From IMG/VR virus record IMGVR_UViG_3300024344_000011, positions 1-58,236 of that record: a stretch of DNA of 58,236 nt. One strand, 5' to 3'. The DNA is from a virus. Shown piece after piece: positions 57,405 to 58,236 of the stretch. The translations under genes were made by a program, and so were the position numbers. Numbering within the stretch: position 1 is the first letter of the stretch; each line of letters begins with the position of its first letter. The notes beneath the pieces are model-generated. The model saw only the letters and a program-made list of their open reading frames with translations. It was not told the DNA's origin and made no database searches.

Positions 57405-57549
57405 TTTCTCTCCTTTCTAAAAATTGAATACACTCTCTTGTTTTTTCTTCTTTCTCCCGTTGGGCCTTTACATCTCCCATGATAATTATGAATGCTATAA
57501 TAACCAGGGCAACGAAATACATACTTAATTTTTCATACCAATTAAACAT
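57397..57549 (-). CDS. Small membrane protein (50 aa)
   Basis: A 51-codon frame from ATG 57549: one hydrophobic helix (YFVALVIIAFIIIMG), then a charged helix (KAQREKEEKTRECIQFLERR). It overlaps the genes on both sides by eight bases. N-anchor plus charged helix, similar in plan to the proteins at 16525 and 22401. Role unknown. Confidence 0.6.
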   Translation of the reverse strand: MFNWYEKLSMYFVALVIIAFIIIMGDVKAQREKEEKTRECIQFLERRENG

Positions 57550-57718
57550 CTTCTCTTACCTCAAAATCTATGTGTTTGATTCCTCTCATTCCTTTTCGGG
57601 CCTCTTGATAGACCTCTAGTTCCTTATCGTCCTCTAAGACTAAAGTAAGGGGCATTGTCCCTCTTGTAAACCTTTTTGCCTCTTTAAGATATTGTATTGC
57701 CTCTTTAATAGTAGTCAT
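57542..57718 (-). CDS. Small hypothetical protein (58 aa)
   Basis: A 59-codon frame from ATG 57718, overlapping the stop of the zinc-ribbon gene (TAATG), to TAA 57542. MTTIKEAIQYLKEAKRFTRG, then MPLTLVLEDDKELEVYQEAR. Alpha/beta-like, no family recognised. The overlap at both ends supports it. Confidence 0.6.
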   Translation of the reverse strand: MTTIKEAIQYLKEAKRFTRGTMPLTLVLEDDKELEVYQEARKGMRGIKHIDFEVREDV

Positions 57719-58173
57719 TACTCGTCCCCAGGAATAGTATAAAGCCTTAACTTAGTCGCAAGTTTATTTATAACACTACGCAAACCACTCTGTTTGTTGT
57801 TAAAATCAATTACAAAATTATCTAAAGTATACTTGTCTACTTGATAATCTTCTTCTTTGTCGTTAAAATACTCCACCAAAATGGCCGGATCAGTCTTTTC
57901 TTTAGATAGATAACTTTCCATATGTTCCGTAGCCCATTCCGTAGGTTTTCTTTTTGTCTTTAGGGGTTTTAATTTTTCGTCCCCCCAATGTTCAAAATCT
58001 TCCCGTTGAAGATTTACCTCTTCTAAATCTGCAATCCCACTATGAGTATATGTATAGAAACCACAGTCTAAACAATTACTTGATACCATATCAAATGGTC
58101 TATTTTCTCCACTCATTATATATCTTTCGCTATCACAATTAGGACAAACGCCACTATCACTCCAACCACTCAT
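57718..58173 (-). CDS. Zinc-ribbon protein spanning the terminal repeat
   Basis: 151 residues. CPNCDSERYI near residue 10 and NCLDCGFYTYTH near residue 33: two CxxC pairs of a zinc ribbon. The remainder is charged and helical. AAGGAGAGCAAA precedes the ATG. The first 30 codons lie inside the terminal repeat and are duplicated at 1-89, so the gene is intact on a circular molecule and its operon continues from the left end of the window. Confidence 0.75.
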   Translation of the reverse strand: MSGWSDSGVCPNCDSERYIMSGENRPFDMVSSNCLDCGFYTYTHSGIADLEEVNLQREDFEHWGDEKLKPLKTKRKPTEWATEHMESYLSKEKTDPAILVEYFNDKEEDYQVDKYTLDNFVIDFNNKQSGLRSVINKLATKLRLYTIPGDE

Positions 58174-58236
58174 TTTGCTCTCCTTATGTATTTATGAATT
58201 TCGCAATCTAGCTCTAACATTTTACTTAAAACTTGT
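58085..58236. repeat. Right copy of the 152-bp terminal direct repeat
   Basis: Identical to bases 1-152 except G at 58211 for A at 127. Bases 58170-58236 repeat the 3' end of the 79-residue gene at 86-325 as a truncated copy. Confidence 0.95.

Overview
This window is an essentially complete genome of an uncultivated, AT-rich, short-tailed (podovirus-like) phage, most likely marine. Its first and last 152 bases are the same sequence with one mismatch (position 127 versus 58211), so the contig closes into a circle of about 58,084 bp or carries a short direct terminal repeat. The podovirus call rests on a complete head, portal and adaptor set, a gp10-like nozzle protein, several fibre genes and large internal virion proteins, with no tape measure, sheath or tail tube. 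No tRNA, integrase, DNA polymerase, RNA polymerase or recognisable endolysin was found. The low GC content and many small-protein families familiar from alphaproteobacterial and other marine phages point to a bacterioplankton host, but that is inference.

Layout. (1) A leftward operon of tightly overlapped small genes starts at about 2574, runs through the junction at 1/58084 and continues down to about 55 kb. It holds zinc-ribbon proteins, hypothetical proteins and an MT-A70 adenine methyltransferase. (2) 2.6-6.0 kb is a regulatory island read rightwards. It holds iteron-like repeats, the small terminase gene, four short conserved or unknown genes, several GTTTAC palindromes, TCGGGA tandem repeats, three strong terminators and an unusual density of CCWGG sites. 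(3) 6.1-45.7 kb is the rightward virion block: holin-like proteins, TerL, portal, two secreted proteins, a run of lysine-rich microproteins, a GroES-like co-chaperonin, scaffold, capsid, adaptors, four tandem fibre/tip genes, nozzle and internal virion proteins. (4) 45.7-51.6 kb is a leftward replication/recombination operon: Sak4-like ATPase, SSB-like protein, HTH protein, zinc-finger protein, Cas4-like nuclease and a TOPRIM primase-helicase. (5) 52.0-55.0 kb is a rightward DNA-modification cassette: an RHH-like regulator, a cytosine-5 methyltransferase split into two nested out-of-frame genes, a small lipoprotein, an MT-A70 methyltransferase and a PD-(D/E)XK nuclease-like protein.

How the parts may work together. 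The phage carries three putative DNA methyltransferases. The region around its small terminase gene is packed with CCWGG, the classic Dcm site, about nine times denser than in the virion genes by hand count. Palindromes of the form GTTTACAT-N-ATGTAAAC lie in promoters of the regulatory island and of the RHH gene, which suggests one phage repressor tying the modification cassette to the regulatory island. The most interesting signals are the nested split methyltransferase, the CCWGG-dense terS region and this palindrome network.
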